Shown here: one piece after another, positions 9,786-20,125 of the stretch
Layout: each line of letters opens with the position of its first letter
How positions within the stretch are numbered: the first letter of the stretch is position 1
Notes under the pieces: model-generated
What the model saw: only the letters and a program-made list of their open reading frames with translations
What the model was told of the DNA's origin: nothing
Database searches by the model: none
Position numbers and translations under genes: made by a program
Assembly (NCBI GenBank): GCA_037127315.1
Contig: JBBBDQ010000913.1
Location: 5,737,501-5,801,500 of the forward strand
Source: Ascarosepion bandense
Lineage: Eukaryota > Mollusca > Cephalopoda > Sepiida > Sepiidae
Reading direction: 5' to 3'
DNA: 64,000 bases

Positions 9786-9818
<33 letters not shown>

Positions 9819-10037
9819 GTATCCGTTACAGTTGTACTATAAGCGTCTGCGAATGTTCTTAGCTAGGTTTTGTGTCGAGGTACCCCCAATAAATATCGAA
9901 AATCGATAATCGAAAAAATCGGGTTATAGAAGGAGTGGTCCGATTTTAATCAAATTTGATACACTCATAGACAAAGACATAAGAAACGACATTCAGAAGT
10001 TTCAAGGTTGCAGTTCTTACAATGGTGCAGAAAATCG

Positions 10038-10088
<51 letters not shown>

Positions 10089-10482
10089 AGATGTTTGTGT
10101 GTGTGTGTCTGTTTATCTGCCTGTATGTCTGTATTTTTTTTTCAACCCTTTTACCTTAGTTTTTGTTTCGGGTTTGGCTCTAAGTAGGTATAATTGTAGT
10201 TCTTAGTCTCAGCCATGATACCATTTACTCAGAGGACTTATTTAGCCTTCAAAATTCAGTTTACGACGAAAAAAAAAACTTATTTGATAGTGATACCAGG
10301 AAATCAAAATTTGACTTACATCCATTCATTTTCTTTTAGTCTACGGTTTCGCTTTAACTGGAAACTTCGCTTTAACTTGCTTTTTAGTCTTTCGTGCCAA
10401 CGTCCAAAGAGTCTGAGCTCCAGGACCATTGATTAGTTTTAAAACTTTCATTACACTCGAGCAACGCCGGGCTATACTGCTA
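9756..10482 (+). mobile_element. Helitron-like nonautonomous element, copy 1
   Basis: Starts TCTAAACTTATTTATAAATG, followed by (GT)n. It contains the conserved block 'gctaggttttgtgtcgaggt', the CGATAATCGAAAAAATCG region, an internal (TA)n and (GT)n stretch, and a 3' hairpin CCCGAGC-type (here CTCGAGC...GCCGGGC). It ends CTAT where other copies have CTAG. The left flank is A and the right flank is T. No RepHel coding sequence. Copies 2-10 are listed below. Confidence 0.75.
10038..10083 (+). repeat. (TA)n microsatellite inside Helitron-like copy 1
   Basis: About 23 TA units at the position where all long copies of this family carry a TA tract. Confidence 0.95.
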
Positions 10483-10961
10483 TTTACCCATAGCTGGGAC
10501 CCTAACAGAACGTGAACAGATTAATAAACAAAGGTAATTAGATATTTTCGAACTTAATTAATAAACAAAAGAAATTAAATATTATCGAATTCTTTTGATC
10601 AAGCGTAAAAAAGCACCCCAGATCTTCGGAGCACCTGAGTAACACAAACGTCCATTTTGAAAAAAAATGCAGCGTGATTTTCAAAGTGAATGTTTTAGGC
10701 AAATAACCAAATCATCAATTAAAAAGTCGTCGATGTCATCAAAAACTGAACCCTCAGAAGCTTGAAAAAGCTTGTTAAAGTGAAACATATTAGATTAAAG
10801 ACACTTTTGTCCGAATGACTTCACTTAGTAATTCTTTCAAAAATCAGATAATTGGTGGATTTTAATGAAACTTTCAGGACTTATTCAGAAATGAATAACA
10901 TGATTTTTGAATCATTTCACTTTTAGAATATCTTGACAAATATATATATATATATATATAT
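10483..10961. other. Unassigned AT-rich DNA
   Basis: Short match to repeat Q at its left edge ('catagctgggaccctaacag'); otherwise no recognised feature. Confidence 0.5.
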
Positions 10962-11225
10962 ATCAGTCATCCACATACAAGTCTGTTTCGCTGTATCACA
11001 GCTCGTTAGTGTGGTTAGACACACCCACTTGCTTCTGGCCGGGATCGAAACTAGACCGAATTGGTTTTAGTCGGAGTCGCTACCCACTAAGCCATAGGCG
11101 CATGAAATCAGAGAAAGGAAATTTTAACGTCTTGTATACAAGCAGTATATGCACACGCCAGTCACCGAAAGAACTCAATTCATTTCTGAAGAGACACGCA
11201 TATATCGCAGAGGTGGAAACTGCTT
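10962..11225 (-). mobile_element. Ribozyme-bearing tRNA-headed SINE (family R), copy A
   Basis: On the - strand: a 5' part, then a tRNA-like head with box A 'tggcttagtgggtagcg' and box B 'gtttcgatccc', then the hammerhead at the 3' end, 'gatgactgat' and a (TA)n tail. Copy B follows directly at 11274 in the same orientation, so the pair is a tandem duplication with about 85% identity by eye. Confidence 0.8.
10971..11014 (-). ncRNA. Hammerhead of SINE R, copy A (core mutated)
   Basis: Stem I CCACA/UGUGG is perfect, stem II GCUGU/ACAGC is perfect, and stem III ACA/UGU with site GUA is present. The core reads CUAACGA instead of CUGANGA. The lost G is essential in known hammerheads, so this copy is probably inactive. 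Confidence 0.8.
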
Positions 11226-11273
11226 TAAAACTTTCTTCTCTAGAGAGCTCAATCGTAATGAGAGCATAATATA

Positions 11274-11540
11274 TCAGTCAGCCACATACAATCCTGTTTC
11301 GCTGTATCACAGCTCATCAGTGTGGCTAGACACACCCACCTGCTTCTGGTCGGGATCGAAACTCGACCGATTTGGTGTCAGTCGGAATCGCTACCCACTC
11401 AGTAATAGGCGCATGAAATCGAAGAAGGGAAATTTTAACGTCTTGTATATAAGCAGTGTATACACCCGCCAGTCACCGAAAGAACTCAATTCATTTCTGA
11501 AGAGTCACGGATATATCGATGAAGTGGAAATATATTTCCA
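11274..11540 (-). mobile_element. Ribozyme-bearing tRNA-headed SINE (family R), copy B
   Basis: Same structure as copy A, with box B 'gtttcgatccc' preserved and an intact hammerhead near the - strand 3' end. The 5' end (right) fades at about 11540. Confidence 0.8.
11280..11327 (-). ncRNA. Hammerhead ribozyme of SINE R, copy B (intact)
   Basis: 48 nt on the - strand. Stem I AGCCACA/UGUGGCU is 7 bp and perfect. The core CUGAUGA is intact. Stem II GCUGU/ACAGC closes loop GAU. GAAA is intact. Stem III is ACA/UGU around GGAU, followed by A17 (site GUA). Cleavage would separate the SINE body from its last ~10 nt and (TA)n tail. Copies at 17752 and 38580 show altered but mostly still-paired stem I sequences. 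Confidence 0.88.
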
Positions 11541-11544
11541 TTTT

Positions 11545-13009
11545 TTTACTTCCCCACTTTTATGTAATTTCGAAAAATTCTTATTCGTAGCGTTTAATCT
11601 TTACATTAGTTATAAGGACAAGTCGTTGAAGAATTTAAATCTTCTACTTTTGGGGATCAAACGGGGCCCCTTACCCACCAAGTTTTTTATGCTTTGAATC
11701 ATAAAACATTATTTAATGAGAAAAGAATTAAATTCCTTTTTGTGAGTAGAATAAATGTTGCAGCAAAATACATTTTTTTTTTTCTGAAGTGGATATGACA
11801 ACATGGAGCAAGTGAGTAGCCAACAGATTATCAGACCTAATGCCACCGGACTTTTTCTGTTGGAGTATCCTGAAAAATCTTGTTTTCAGGCTCAACCTGT
11901 AAAAATTCATTATTCATTGAAAAATTTTCTTTTCTTCAGACTATAATGTCCTTAATATACGTTAATTAAAAGCTTATCTAAATAAAAAATGGCATCGTTT
12001 TATTGCATTTTTTTTTCACTTTTTATTTCAATATTCGGAGCACTATTCGTGACAACAGTTTGAAAAAAGTAGGTGATTTACATTCCCTAAGGAGTCCGGA
12101 ATTTAATTAATAAAACAATGTTTGTGGACAGTCGTCAATTGGCGGGGTTAAGAAATATATAAAAAATATATTTTTACGAAGATTTTAAAAAAATAAATAA
12201 TGTCAAAAATAATTTAATTCATTTGTGAATAAGTTCTTAAAATTTAATTAAAACTTGACTGTAATTTGATTTTTGCAAGAATTCTCAATATTTGCCTTTA
12301 TTTCTGAATTTTAAATTAATATATTTTTCACCAGAAAAGAACGAATTTCCTAATATTACATTTAAGCAAAAAACTATCTTGTAAAAATCTGGTCACTTGT
12401 TGACGAAAACGAAAACAAAAAAAAGGAAGGTTTTTTACCAAAATTTTGAACGTGTTAAAAATTATAAAAAAAAGAAAATAAGAAAATAATAATTAAAAAT
12501 ACTGTGATCTTTCTTCTTGATAATAACAAAGATGTTGACTATAAGGTTTTTTTTTTATAAAGTTTGGGGCCTTTTAACATCATGCTATAACGTTTTTTCA
12601 ACGTTTTTTCCACTGAGTATGGATTTTGTATGTATGTATCTGTCGTTATAGGAAAGTTTTCATTTTCCAAGCCATTATCAAAAACGATTTTTTGTTTTTA
12701 CTTTCAACTAAATGTACAGATTCTTTTTTTTTTATGTATCAAGATACATATGTAGAATCATCCTTAATCTTAGATGACGAATTGTAAATATAAATGATAG
12801 CCAATCTAAGGGAGATAACTACAATTTGAACTCAGCAAAGGGAAATAATAAATATTCACGAGATTTGCTGAAGAATGCTTGGCCCGATCCAATTCCCATG
12901 TGACCACGTTAATGCTAGACATTTTTTTAGGGAAAAATAGTAGGTAGTTTATTTTAATGTAACAAATAATGATGATAAGTATATAAAGCCTTTCCTACAG
13001 CCGCACCTC
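11545..13009. other. AT-rich unassigned DNA
   Basis: No gene, tRNA or known repeat recognised. Part of 12340-12560 resembles 43540-43650 (a diverged dispersed repeat with 'aacaaagat...tgac'). Short frames are compositional. Confidence 0.55.
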
Positions 13010-13900
13010 CCACATCCATGGTGTTAGTACGGCAGGTTTATTGATTTTCAAATTATTTTTATTCTCGGATACGTTAGGGATTTACTGTAAGAAATTATTC
13101 ACACATAGCTCTGAGCTCAAGCAGTGGATGGAAACCAACAAATATAACAAGACATACCTGGGTTTTAACAACAAGTTTATTGGTCTTGCAAAATAAGTTG
13201 ATTTTGCAGCTACTGCTTAGCTTGGTATAGTCTCTTTTCGAGGCGGTAGTTAGCTTCCTTCCGAAGACTTGAGGGGGGTTCGGCCTCGTCTTGGAAGGGG
13301 GTGAAGTTTACGTATGGAGCTGCAAATTCCGCGACGATCAGGAATTAAGCTTCTGAGGTCTGATTCCTACAGCAGTTTCCATTCGGTCGAAGGGGGGTCG
13401 ATGTACTCGCCATGATGAATTCTTTGAGAAGTTTTCTCGAACAAGTAAGGCAATTGCCCAAAAAGGATACCTCAAAAGGTACGATGGATTTGGAGAAAGT
13501 CTCTCTGAATAAAATGATAAGGCATTTGCCTAATAAAAATACCTTGATTTAGGTATAACTGTCTCGTGAAATAGAGACATGAGGGCGCCTATTGTAGGCC
13601 CCGCGGTAACGTATAAGTCAAGAGCGGTGCTAAAATGCGACCGTGCTCTGTCGGAGCCGGCAGACCAAAGAGACCGGAAATGTTCCCTTCCGTTCTAAGC
13701 CCGCCAAAATTTCAAAACGAGGTCGGCTTAATTCAGCCAATCAACAGGATTGTTTTAAAACAATGTGGTGGATTCATCATCCGATGAGGAGACCCGTTAC
13801 TATTTGTATAATTTCCAACATTACAAAGCGTAGCTGAGATGTTGCAAAAGGCAGAATGTGTGGAGTATTCACCATGACGAGCCGATCTTAGTTAAGCTTT
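13010..13900 (-). repeat. GC- and CpG-richer insert, possible LTR-type sequence
   Basis: Clearly less AT-rich than its flanks, with many CpG. On the - strand an AATAAA signal lies at 13176-13181, preceded by about 700 bp with no long open frame. Ends typical of an LTR (TG...CA) and target duplications could not be fixed, so the class is open. A host regulatory region is an alternative. Confidence 0.3.
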
Positions 13901-14169
13901 TTTCAAAAGAATAATATCACGTAACGTACTGTAAAAAATAACTTTCTTTTCGTTCGTAAATTCTTTAATTCAGAATACCTAATCGTTCTAAAGACAATAT
14001 CCTGCTATTATCTGCTATTGGAACATATTTATCAAATCATAAAAAATAATCCCTTCCATTGTAATAAAGAACGTTCTGTATATTATTATTAATTATTATT
14101 TAAATATTAATAATAAGAAGAAATAAAAAAAGAATTTTAAGGAATTTTAATTTTAGATTAATTAGGAAA

Positions 14170-14562
14170 CTAGCAGTATAGCCCGGCGTTGCTCGGTTAT
14201 AATGAAAGCTTTAAAACTAATCAATGGTCCTGGAGCTCAGACTCTTAGGACGTTGGCACGAAAGACTAAAAACCAATAGTTGCTTCCTGTTAAAGCAAAA
14301 TTGTAGACTGAAAGAAAAATGAATGGATGTAAGTCAAATTTTTATTTCCTGGTATCGATATCGAATAAGTTTTTTTTCGTAGTAAACTGAATTTTGAAGG
14401 CTAAATAAGTCCTCTGAGTAAATGGTATCATGGCTGAGACTAAGAACTACAATTATACCTACTTAGAGCCAAACCCAAAACAAAAACTAAAATAAAATGT
14501 CTGAAAGAAATACAGCCATACAAGCAGATAAAGAGACACACACACACACACAAACATCTTGC

Positions 14563-14593
<31 letters not shown>

Positions 14594-14857
14594 TATCGAT
14601 TTTCTGCACTATTGTAAGAACTGCAACCTTGAAACATCTGAATATCGTTTTTTATGTCTTTGTCTATGAGTGTATCAAATTTGATTAAATTCGGACCAAT
14701 CCTTCTATCACCCGATTTTTTCGATTATCGATTTTCGATATTTATCGGGGGTACCTCGACACAAAACCTAGCTAAGAACACTTGCAGACGCTTATAGTAC
14801 AACTGTGTAAATTTTCAAGAAAATCGGTTCAGCCATTTAGGAGTCTATAGGTAACGG

Positions 14858-14914
<57 letters not shown>

Positions 14915-14938
14915 GTTCCATTCATAAATAAGTTTAGA
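14170..14938 (-). mobile_element. Helitron-like nonautonomous element, copy 2
   Basis: One of the most complete copies, 769 bp. On the - strand it runs from TCTAAAC next to (GT)n to the hairpin region and CTAG at 14170-14173. The flanking bases are A before TC and T after CTAG, as in all other copies. Internal (TA)n at about 14568-14593. Confidence 0.8.
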
Positions 14939-14949
14939 TTAAATTAATA

Positions 14950-15200
14950 TATATTTCTCTCCTGTCACGCTCAAGGAGCTAGAGACAATAACGAGGCAAC
15001 ATTGGCTCAGTTCATTAGAGCAAGGCCGTGCATTACCGTAACCTCCAGAATAATAACAAGCGAGGGTCACGGTATTACCCGGGAGTCAGGAAAGCAGCTT
15101 CTTTTCCCGGCCACTACACAAAATTTGTTCTCTAGGCTTCAATGACTGGCCATTAAGAGCCACACGAACGACCAAGCGCAGTGCATACTAATTGGAGGGG
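14950..15200 (+). repeat. Unassigned segment with a tRNA-like box A
   Basis: 'ttggctcagttcattagagc' resembles a tRNA D-arm and box A. A matching box B is not convincing. Possibly a further SINE family. Confidence 0.3.
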
Positions 15201-15229
15201 AGACGGGTGACAGAGAAGAAAACAGTACA

Positions 15230-15860
15230 GGTGATATTGTAGAGAGGTTAAGAGAGAGGTGGGAGTCACGGACATAGAAGATGGCAACTGACGTTGCATT
15301 AAAACTTTTGTAGCTATCAGGGAAGCAAACATGGAGAAGGGAGTTTCACAGGCGGGAAGTGCGAGGAAAGAAACTGGTAGAGAAGAAGTGGCGATTACAT
15401 TTGCTTATTTTGATGATAAAACGGTAGGACCTATGTGCCAATCTAGTTGGATGAGTAAATTGATGACGGCGGAGCACAAGGGAATAAAACTCATCAGAGC
15501 AGAAGCTGTGAAAATACTTGCAGAAAAGACAGAGGGAAGCCACATTTTGTCAGTGAGAAAGTGGCTGAAAGTGAGCAGCCAAGTCAGGACCAGTTACATT
15601 GCAGATCCTTCTTTGGATTTTCTCGAGAACCCTGAGATAAACAGCAGGAGCACCCAACCAAATAAGGCAACAGTATTCCATGTACAGATGAATGGTAGGT
15701 TTATAAATGTGCAAAGATGGATCCTGACGATAAAAAACTTCCTGGCTTGGCATACAGACCCAACTTTCTGAGCAGTAGATGTAGTTATTGATTCAAGGTA
15801 CGGTGAAAATTTTTCCTGACTTGAAAAATCAACATTCGAAATTCTGAATTTAAACACAAA
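15230..15860 (-). pseudogene. LINE ORF2 C-terminus and 3' UTR (Jockey/CR1-like)
   Basis: On the - strand it encodes, with breaks, the conserved end of ORF2: a YKPTIHLYMEYCCLIW-type segment, then LSH...ASLCLFCKYFHSF, then an H/R-rich segment ending in SFFPRTSRLWN-like residues. It is 5'-truncated. The missing Trp and several shifts show it is dead. The same segment occurs at 21550, 29644, 43795 and 48480. Confidence 0.8.
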
Positions 15861-15873
15861 TTCTGAATTTAAA

Positions 15874-16134
15874 CTCGAAAGAGACATAACTGACTGGGTT
15901 GAAGATTATTCCCCCTTAGGTTGCCATTACTTTCTGCGGTAGACTGGTTGCCAGCCAAGGCTATAGAACCCAATCTGTCCTATTATTTAACCCATTACTG
16001 GAAGGACGAGACAGATTAATACCTTTCCCAAGAGTATTTGTGCGTAAGTGAATGCAAGGAATTCAAATGGAATTCGAACTCGGCAACCCAATTTCTTGTT
16101 CCGAGTCGATATCCACTGCACTACAACGCACATC
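15874..16134 (-). mobile_element. tRNA-derived SINE, family J, near complete
   Basis: The - strand head at the right end has box A 'tgtagtgcagtggat', box B 'gagttcgaattcc', and then the body. The tail at the left is truncated within the GAGACAT hairpin. Confidence 0.85.
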
Positions 16135-16769
16135 TATGACATGGCATTAAAAAAAATCTTTACTGCTTTGGGATTTTGTAATCAACCTGATTTAAACTTT
16201 CTTTTTTAAATGCGCACTATACTCGAATATAGTGCGCATTTTTATATGTTTGTTTGTTGTTTCTTTTTACGCATAAAATAGAGGATTGTACTATACATAG
16301 GTAATTTTTTGTAGAAGTTAATGATTCTGCACTTTCGGTGACTGGTTGCATTATTAAACGTCTCCGATTTCTGGGTCGTTCAAAGCAAAGACTTCTTTGG
16401 CGCCAAAAGTTAAGCTAGTTGGCTGGCCGAAGACAGTTGTTGTAGAAATCTGGTTCAGAGCTGGCTGTTCAAGGGACATGTAACTTTACCACAAAAACCC
16501 AACAATTCCTGACTGAAGTTACTTTGAGTTAGTCTTAAATTCGTTAAGCCATTTCATTCCCTTTAAGCCCAAAACACTGATTATTTTCTTTTATTTGCCA
16601 TAAAAAACAGGTAACAGGTCGTGAAATTACTTTTTTCATATTATTTCTTTTGACGCACACGTGACACACAGATAAAACTTTTCTGAATGGGTTAAAATTA
16701 ATTCATTTTCACTGACCAATCTAAGAACATTATTTTTAACACTGATGTTCACTCAATACAAGGCCCAAC
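16135..16769. other. Unassigned DNA with a perfect hairpin
   Basis: No gene or known repeat. Contains the hairpin at 16208-16241, annotated separately. Confidence 0.5.
16208..16241. repeat. Perfect 14-bp inverted repeat, 6-nt loop
   Basis: AAATGCGCACTATA pairs with TATAGTGCGCATTT around CTCGAA. It could be a terminator-like or foldback remnant; no function is assignable. Confidence 0.9.
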
Positions 16770-16990
16770 AGCCACTCAAGGTAGGGAGCCGCTGTGTGGT
16801 GTAGTATGAAAATGAGAAAAGGTTGTCATAGGTATTACGATAGACTACATCCGGCAGTAAGCCTCTGATTAGGAGGTTTTGAGGAGCATGGAACCACTTT
16901 TAATTGCTGGTGTTACCAGGCCACCATGACCGGGTAGTAGCACCTGTTAAGATCGCAGCTACGGGCAAATAGTGAACTCCAAACTGGTGT
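16770..16990 (-). repeat. Dispersed repeat, family Q, opposite strand
   Basis: The - strand carries the same markers as 4590-4732 (a block with 'ctaacaggtgctac' and 'ccggatgtag') with extra flanking sequence. Confidence 0.55.
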
Positions 16991-17040
16991 CAAATCATGA
17001 AAATATAAACATAAATTAGAACAAAATTATCAGGGGAACA

Positions 17041-17214
17041 GTTCTATAGTAAAAAAAAAAAAAAAAATTTGAAGAAATTACTAGCAATATATTTTTTCAA
17101 AATGTACGAAAGCTTCCGAAAAAATAAAATTTCGGCATTAAATGACCCATAAGGAATTGATATGCCGTTAAAGAAACAAATCAAACCAGGTTCTTATATT
17201 TCTATATACATACA
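17041..17214. other. AT-rich spacer with a poly-A run
   Basis: A run of about 17 A at 17050-17066; nothing else recognised. Confidence 0.5.
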
Positions 17215-17513
17215 AAACAGAATTGTTTGAACATTATTTTTTATCGACACTCGTATTTAAGTAGATATTCTGTTGTTAATTAAACAGTATTATATATTTA
17301 TATCTACCGGCCTGATTATTTACGATAATTTTTATGACAAAAATATGCGTCATTCGGCAGGATTCGAACCTGCGACCCCTATCCATATAGGGGAAGCTAC
17401 CATGTGATTTGGCATGTCTTAGACCTCTCGACCACGAATGACCATTAGTTTAAACAAGGTTATAAACGAGCCTATATAACACAGTTTTTGATCTATCGCA
17501 ATAAACATATCTG

Positions 17514-17515
<2 letters not shown>
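17215..17515 (-). mobile_element. tRNA-Leu-like SINE, family K
   Basis: Opposite-strand copy of the element clustered at 5901-7000. The - strand order is the body, tRNA-like segment (17350-17441), 'ctaccggc' block, and 'tacttaaatacgagtg'. Confidence 0.75.
17350..17441 (-). repeat. Well-preserved tRNA-Leu/Ser-like fold in SINE K
   Basis: On the - strand: a 7-bp acceptor stem TCATTCG/CGAATGA, D-arm with box A 'tggtcgagaggtctaagac', anticodon stem TGCCA/TGGTA around AATCACA, a 7-bp variable-arm stem CCCCTAT/ATAGGGG, and T arm GCAGG/CCTGC with box B GGTTCGAATCC. The anticodon loop lacks U33 in a normal place, and the segment is flanked by SINE body, so this is a retroposon head and not a functional tRNA. 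Confidence 0.75.

Positions 17516-17519
<4 letters not shown>

Positions 17520-17567
<48 letters not shown>
17520..17567 (+). repeat. (TA)n microsatellite
   Basis: About 24 TA units between SINE K and SINE R. Confidence 0.97.
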
Positions 17568-17568
<1 letters not shown>

Positions 17569-17801
17569 CACTTCTGCTATATGCGTAACTCTTCAGAAAT
17601 GAATTGAGTTCTTTCGGTTACTGGCTTGTGTATACACTGCTTATATACAACACGTTAAAATTTCCTTCATCGATGGGTTAGGGAGTAGCGACTCCGACTG
17701 ACACCAAATCGGTCGAGTTTCAATCCCGGCCAGAAGCAAGTGGATGTATCTAGCCACACTGATGAGCTGTGATACAGCGAAACAGGCTTGTATATGGATT
17801 A

Positions 17802-17806
<5 letters not shown>
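17567..17806 (+). mobile_element. Ribozyme-bearing SINE (family R), copy C
   Basis: The + strand order is the 5' part, tRNA-like head with box B 'gtttcaatccc', hammerhead at 17752-17799, then 'gattactaat' and a (TA)n tail. Confidence 0.8.
17752..17799 (+). ncRNA. Hammerhead of SINE R, copy C (core intact, stem I weakened)
   Basis: CUGAUGA, GCUGU/ACAGC, GAAA and ACA/UGU with site GUA are all intact. Stem I AGCCACA/UAUGGAU has two mismatches (C.A and G.A), so activity is doubtful. Confidence 0.8.
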
Positions 17807-17841
<35 letters not shown>

Positions 17842-17864
17842 TAACATTAATATTTTTTATTGTT

Positions 17865-18180
17865 AGAAAAAAAAATATTCAAAATATGTCGGTTAATGCC
17901 AGTTTCGTAGATTTCCGTATAATTCCGTAATATTGCTTTCGGTTGAGTTTGTTTACATTCGATACAATCTGAGTACATATTAATCGTTCGATAAAAAGAA
18001 TCAGAAGAACATCTATAAAAAGATTAAATTGAATCTTGTCTACCATGAAATCTTTCATAGTCTAGTGGTAAAACACGTCTGGTCCAAAGATGGCTTCTCC
18101 CCGGGGTTGGGACTATGCCGGTTCAACTCCTACCGGAAGATAAATATTTCTCAAACGATTAAGACCAGTGAAAATTATAA
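17865..18180 (+). mobile_element. tRNA-like SINE, K-related
   Basis: Shares the 'atgtcggttaatgcc' and 'tcaaatacgagtatctatta' blocks with family K. The tRNA-like part has box A 'tagtctagtggtaaaacacg' and box B 'ggttcaactcc' (18056-18130). Confidence 0.65.
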
Positions 18181-18191
18181 TCTACTGTTCA

Positions 18192-18195
<4 letters not shown>

Positions 18196-18238
<43 letters not shown>

Positions 18239-18356
18239 AAACAAGCTTTCCACTCAAATACGAGTATCTATTAATAACGTTAAACATTAATATTAAACAA
18301 ATAAAAATTCAAATAGGTCGGCTAATGCCGGTTTTGTAAATTTTTGTATAATTCCG

Positions 18357-18418
<62 letters not shown>

Positions 18419-18545
18419 AAACAAGCTTTCTACTCAAATACGAGTATCTATTAATAACGTTAAACATTAATATTAAACAAATAAAAATTCAAATAGGTCG
18501 GCTAATGCCGGTTTTGTAAATTTTTGTATAATTCCGTAATATATA
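18196..18545 (+). repeat. 180-bp tandem duplication with (TA)n spacers
   Basis: The 130-bp block 'ataataaaacaagctttc...ttccgtaat' occurs at 18231-18362 and again at 18411-18542, almost identical, each preceded by a (TA)n tract. This suggests very recent duplication or TA-mediated recombination. Confidence 0.9.
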
Positions 18546-18684
18546 TATATCATCATATACATACATATACATAGATCGTTATATATTTGTTATAGGTGCT
18601 TATAATAAAAACATATTTTACTCCAACTCATGAACTGCTGTGTTTCAGTGCAAACCTATTAGCAACTCATCTCTCTCTCTCTCA

Positions 18685-18689
<5 letters not shown>

Positions 18690-18740
<51 letters not shown>

Positions 18741-18765
18741 GGAGAGAGAGAGAGAAAGAGAGACT
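18690..18765 (+). repeat. Compound (CT)n(TA)n(GA)n tract
   Basis: A CT run, a TA run and a GA run that together form a near-perfect palindrome. Confidence 0.9.
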
Positions 18766-18905
18766 GGGATTAATACCATGTGGTGACAATTTCATGCGTC
18801 ACGCAACCGTGTAGTTTGAAAACCTGGCTACAGCAGTGAGGCTCAAATAATTTAGAAAGTTCATCTAAAGGGAGTTAATTACATGACACCCGGAAGCGGT
18901 ATCAC
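18766..18905 (+). repeat. Dispersed repeat, inverted partner of 21103-21240
   Basis: The block from 'gggattaataccatgtggtg' to 'catgacacccggaagcg' matches the reverse complement of 21103-21236. Each copy borders a CT/TA or TA tract. Confidence 0.8.
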
Positions 18906-18965
18906 ACATGGAATGAGAATGATATGCCCTAGTGATCGAAATAAATGGTTTAGTTCAAAATTCAT

Positions 18966-19015
18966 AGCACCTGAAGAAGGCCGGAGCGTCAAACGGCCGA
19001 AACGTCGTAAACATG
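18966..19015 (+). ncRNA. Degenerate hammerhead-like motif
   Basis: CUGAAGA, a GGCCG/CGGCC hairpin and GAAAC are present in the right order, then a short AC/GU helix with GUA. An extra A separates CUGAAGA from stem II and no stem I is found. It follows repeat 18766-18905 directly. Confidence 0.35.
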
Positions 19016-19230
19016 GCAATAAAGACAACATCCCGAACAGTGTAAATAATGTAAATTTCTCGACTTGCTGAATTCTAACATGTTCTGTCCTTATTGCTAA
19101 CGATCATAATTTATAAATGATTAGTCTCTTCTTCTTGCTTTCCCTTATTGCCTCTATAGCTTTCTTTTTCATCGACGTATCTTTTACTGTTAAGATTGTG
19201 TCCTCTAATAAGAAGTCCTGATAGATTTAA

Positions 19231-20125
19231 GTCAGTCAGTTAAGTGCCATACGTGATACACGCTTTGGCGATCATGTCTCGGAAGAGACATGACTGACTG
19301 GGCAGAAGATTATCCCACAGTAGGTTGCCATTGCTTTCTGCGGTAGACTGGTTGCCGACCAAGGCTACAGAACTCAATCTGTCCTATTATTTGACTCATA
19401 GCTAGAGGGAGAAGATATGTATTATATTATTAAGTAGTAATTAGAGCGGGATCAGTTTATTACTTCATAACAATAGAAAACCGATCCCCCACTTTATGCC
19501 CAGTAGAAGCCTTAATCATGTTTCTAACTATTATATTCAGTCAGTCAGTTAAGTGCCATACGGGATACACGCTCTGGGCGATCATGTCTCGAAAGAGACA
19601 TGACTGAATGGGCACAAGATTATCCCGCAGTAGGTTGCCATTGCTTTCTGCGGTAGACTGGTTGCTGACCAAGGCTATAGAATCCAATCTGTCCTGTTAT
19701 TTGACTCATAGCTAGAGGCAGAAAATATGTATTATATTATTAAGTAGTAATTAGAGAGGGATCAGTTTACTACTTTATAACAATAGAAAACCGACCCCCC
19801 TCTTTATGCCCTATAGAAGCTTTAATTGTCTTTCCAACTATTCAGTCAGTCAGTTGAATGCCATACGTGATACACGATTGGGCGATCATGCCTCGAAAGA
19901 GACATGACTGACTGGGCAGAAGATTATCCCGCAGTAGGTTGCCATTGCTTTCTGAGGTAGACTGGTTGCCGACCAAGTCTACAAAACCCAATCTGTCCTA
20001 TTATTTAACCCATAACTGGAGGGAAGAGACGGATTAATACCTTTCCCAAGGGTATTTGTGCGGAAGTGAATGCAAGGAATTCGACCGGAATTCGAACTCG
20101 GCTTCCCGATTCTCGTTCCTAAGTA
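19231..20125 (-). mobile_element. Tandem composite of three SINE J copies
   Basis: Three J tails at 19231, 19539 and 19843 in the same orientation; only the last has the tRNA head (box B 'gaattcgaactcgg' region, right end). The first two are truncated and joined by a repeated spacer with 'gatcagtttattact' and 'ctttatgccca'. The spacer also occurs at 32250, 42290 and 57840, so the composite itself has been copied. Confidence 0.85.

Noticed and set aside
11149..11697. 182-codon frame
   Set aside because: Covers SINE R copies with a tRNA-like head and ribozyme on the other strand; no protein features.
17350..17441. Functional tRNA gene
   Set aside because: Continuous with SINE body on both sides and anticodon loop abnormal; other copies have the same context.
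18883..19071. 62-codon frame
   Set aside because: Covers the degenerate hammerhead-like repeat; no protein features.
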